DNA of 7,041 nt, taken from assembly GCA_031268125.1 (NCBI GenBank), contig JAIRXT010000128.1, positions 1 through 7,041 on the forward strand, in the 5' to 3' direction. The DNA is from Treponema sp. (GTDB taxonomy: Bacteria; Spirochaetota; Spirochaetia; Treponematales; Breznakiellaceae). Shown piece by piece: positions 5,586 to 7,041 of the stretch. A program made the position numbers and the translations under genes. The notes under the pieces were generated by a model that worked only from the letters and a program-made list of their open reading frames with translations, made no database searches and had not been told where the DNA came from. How positions within the stretch are numbered: the stretch's first letter is position 1; each line of letters starts with the position of its first letter.

Positions 5586-6018
5586 ATGTATGGGGTAGAC
5601 GGGGAGCGGACGGGGAAGAGTGTATCAATGGCAGGTGGTAACAGCGGGGGTATTTCAACCGGATGTGGAACTGGCGGTATGACGGGCTGGACCGGGAGGG
5701 GAGGAACAGCAAGCACCTGGGGACAGCCGGATAGTGACGAAGGTGAGCCGTGCGGACGGGAGTTTTACGGAAGAGGAACGGAAGAAGCAGTATTATTACC
5801 ACAGTGATCACCTGGGGAGTGCGCAGCTGATAACGGACGGGAGCGGGGAAGAATACGAGCGGATGGAGTACACGCCGTATGGGGAGTTATGGATAGAGAA
5901 GGCCGGGAGTGCGGAGAGCATAGACATCCCGTACCGGTTTACCGGCAAGGAGCGGGACGGGGAGACGGGGTTATACTACTACGGGGTGCAGTATTTAGAC
6001 TCGAAGGCAAGCCGCTGA
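5586..6018 (+). pseudogene. RHS core fragment, headless and frameshifted
   Basis: Recognisable RHS core sequence appears in three successive frames. Segment 1 (5589 to ~5648) reads YGVDGERTGKS. Segment 2 (5651 to ~5718) reads YFNRMWNWRYDGLDREGRN. Segment 3 (from 5719) reads GDSRIVTK, then YYYHSDHLGSAQLITD, EYTPYGELW, PYRFTGKERDGETGLYYYG, and stops at TGA 6016-6018 exactly where the hallmark SRWL..DP motif should be. The longest single piece is GTG 5734 to 6018 (94 codons). RHS proteins are large YD-repeat shells that carry toxic C-terminal tips; this fragment has no shell upstream, since homology begins near 5586 directly after repeats. Each frame change is consistent with a small deletion relative to the usual core, so the fragment cannot be translated as one protein without frameshifting. 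Confidence 0.8.
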
Positions 6019-6674
6019 CTGACCCGGCGCTGGGGGATTACCTGCCGGAAGCGCCGGTGAACAAAGAGGAGCGGAAACGGAACGGCAGCCTGCTGGGAAT
6101 GGGCAGCGTATATAACATAGTAAACCTGCACCTCTACCACTATGCCGCCAATAACCCCGTCAAATATATAGATCCAGACGGAAAGCTTGTAGTTACTTTA
6201 GGTATTTCCGGCAGTGCACATGCAGGATTGGGTGTTCAAGGGAGTACAGGTATAGCGATATCACTTTCAGTGGAAAAGGGATTTGATATTGGTGTATATG
6301 CCAGCGGGGGTATTATAGGTGGCGGCCCCTTGCCGGCAGCAGGTCTTGGTGTATCAATTGGAATTACTCCGGCAGCAAAAGAAATCCATGATATTGATGG
6401 AGTTTCAAGTACTATAGATGGAGGGACAGGTCCTATAAATATTGATATTGGCCAAAATGAAAATGCTAATGTTGATTTTATGGAGTCTGGTGGAATTATA
6501 ACGATAGGTGCAAAAAGTACTCCTTCTGTACATGTTTCTTTAGGAGGAACAGCAACTGCCACATTAAAAGATCTAAAAAACAATATGTTAAAAGGAATGG
6601 GTGAACTAAAAGAAGCGGCCAACCAATTTATTTTCGATAATATTGCAAAACAGATATTGGCATTACCGCAATGA
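6015..6674 (+). CDS. End of RHS core plus variable C-terminal tip (candidate toxin), 5' end frameshifted
   Basis: This frame resumes the RHS core as LTDPALGDYLPEAPVN and continues through NLHLYHYAANNPVKYIDPDG, the conserved end of the core. The frame is open back to ATG 5889, but there it reads the core out of register, so that ATG is probably not native; ATG 6099 or GTG 6057 are internal options. After DPDG (6171-6182) comes a 163-residue tip starting KLVVTLGISGSAHAGLG. Its first ~65 residues are Gly/Ala-rich with alternating hydrophobics (ASGGIIGGGPLPAAGLGVSI); the middle is polar; the end is an amphipathic helix (LKDLKNNMLKGMGELKEAAN). The tip has no Cys, Trp or Arg, and I see no nuclease, deaminase or protease motif. 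DNA turns abruptly AT-rich after the core, the usual sign of an exchanged tip. A toxic role is inferred from position and from the overlapping membrane-protein gene. It might equally be an inert or structural tip. Confidence 0.65.
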   Translation: MTDPALGDYLPEAPVNKEERKRNGSLLGMGSVYNIVNLHLYHYAANNPVKYIDPDGKLVVTLGISGSAHAGLGVQGSTGIAISLSVEKGFDIGVYASGGIIGGGPLPAAGLGVSIGITPAAKEIHDIDGVSSTIDGGTGPINIDIGQNENANVDFMESGGIITIGAKSTPSVHVSLGGTATATLKDLKNNMLKGMGELKEAANQFIFDNIAKQILALPQ

Positions 6675-7015
6675 TATCATTTCTTGATTTTGCCACAATA
6701 ATATGCGTGGTAATTCTTATTTGTATATATTTATATATATACATAATATATTCACTTACAAAGAAAAGGTTTTGTTTATATTTAATAAGTTTAAGTGATT
6801 TAGAAACTCGTAAACTAATAGAAAAAAATAATTATATCGGTTTTCCTATACAGGTAACTATACACAAGAAATTACTATCACAATATGAACGAACAGGCAA
6901 TATTGCATACTTATCTTTTGACAAAAGATTTATGACGCTAATTAAAAAACAAATTTTTGTTGGGATTCTGGCATTTTTTTTATATATTGTCCATGTAATT
7001 ATTACAAAAGGATAG
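6671..7015 (+). CDS. Small two-span membrane protein, candidate immunity protein
   Basis: A 114-residue protein whose ATG overlaps the tip gene's stop (ATGA, 6671-6674), implying translational coupling; no clear ribosome site of its own is visible. Predicted membrane segments are ~7-29 (FATIICVVILICIYLYIYII) and ~95-111 (IFVGILAFFLYIVHVII), joined by a ~65-residue basic, mostly polar loop with LSDLETRKLIEKNN and LSQYERTGN. I do not recognise the family. Immunity proteins usually sit directly after RHS tips, and membrane-embedded ones usually accompany toxins that attack membranes, so the tip may be membrane-active. The gene is very AT-rich, like the tip, and unlike the rest of the window, which suggests joint acquisition. 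Only 26 bases remain after its stop, with no terminator visible. Confidence 0.6.
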   Translation: MISFLDFATIICVVILICIYLYIYIIYSLTKKRFCLYLISLSDLETRKLIEKNNYIGFPIQVTIHKKLLSQYERTGNIAYLSFDKRFMTLIKKQIFVGILAFFLYIVHVIITKG

Positions 7016-7041
7016 CATTCATTTTAAGTAACCGTCAATTT

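Noticed and set aside
5568..5807. 79-codon plus-strand frame, as a stand-alone gene
   Set aside because: Only its first part (YGVDGERTGKS) matches RHS; the rest reads the core out of frame. It is covered by the pseudogene.
6236..6622. 128-codon minus-strand frame opposite the tip
   Set aside because: The opposite strand continues the RHS frame beyond the conserved DPDG end and is coupled to the next gene; the minus frame has no ribosome site or recognisable product.

Overview
The window looks like accessory chromosome from a spirochaete, most likely a termite-gut type Treponema. This is inference, based on the style of the RHS core, on a lipoprotein with a spirochaete-like lipobox, and on the density of long palindromic repeats; no rRNA or housekeeping marker is present to prove it. 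Base composition is a mosaic: the large central gene is very GC-rich, the repeat regions are mixed, and the last ~850 bases are strikingly AT-rich.

Layout. (1) Bases 1-219, minus strand: the first 73 codons of a secreted lipoprotein gene that runs off the left edge. Its Shine-Dalgarno sequence is preceded within 3 bases by an uninterrupted run of 20 G (C on the sense strand), a strong candidate phase-variation tract. (2) Bases 220-926: a divergent non-coding region full of GC-rich dyads, two related ~43-bp repeats, a 34-bp perfect palindrome, a terminator-like hairpin overlapping it, one member of a widely separated inverted repeat, tandem 12-bp direct repeats with a 21-bp period, and a 13-bp inverted repeat close to the next gene. 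(3) Bases 927-4040, plus strand: a 1037-residue glycoside hydrolase resembling GH106 / alpha-L-rhamnosidase-like enzymes, without a signal peptide. (4) Bases 4041-4360: a 50-bp near-perfect palindrome starting in the stop codon, an intrinsic terminator, and a 19-bp-arm inverted repeat. (5) Bases 4361-5350, plus strand: a 329-residue uroporphyrinogen-decarboxylase-superfamily protein that keeps the zinc-ligand pattern (H-x-C plus a distal C) of cobalamin-linked methyltransferases rather than that of haem-pathway HemE. (6) Bases 5351-5585: repeats again, including the partner of the left inverted repeat and a hairpin sharing its core with the palindrome at 4039-4088. (7) Bases 5586-6674, plus strand: the end of an RHS core in three successive reading frames (decayed), leading into a 163-residue variable C-terminal tip. 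(8) Bases 6671-7015, plus strand: a 114-residue protein with two predicted membrane segments, overlapping the tip gene by ATGA, which is the arrangement expected of a toxin-immunity pair.

How the parts work together. The hydrolase and the UroD-like protein lie in the same direction but are separated by ~320 bases that include a terminator, so they look like a functional neighbourhood rather than one tight operon; a glycan-degradation role with possible methyl-group removal is only a hypothesis. Inverted copies of the same repeat sequences lie on either side of this pair, as if it were a cassette. The right end looks like an orphan RHS tip plus immunity module: a headless, frameshifted core fragment carrying an intact AT-rich tip and its putative protector.
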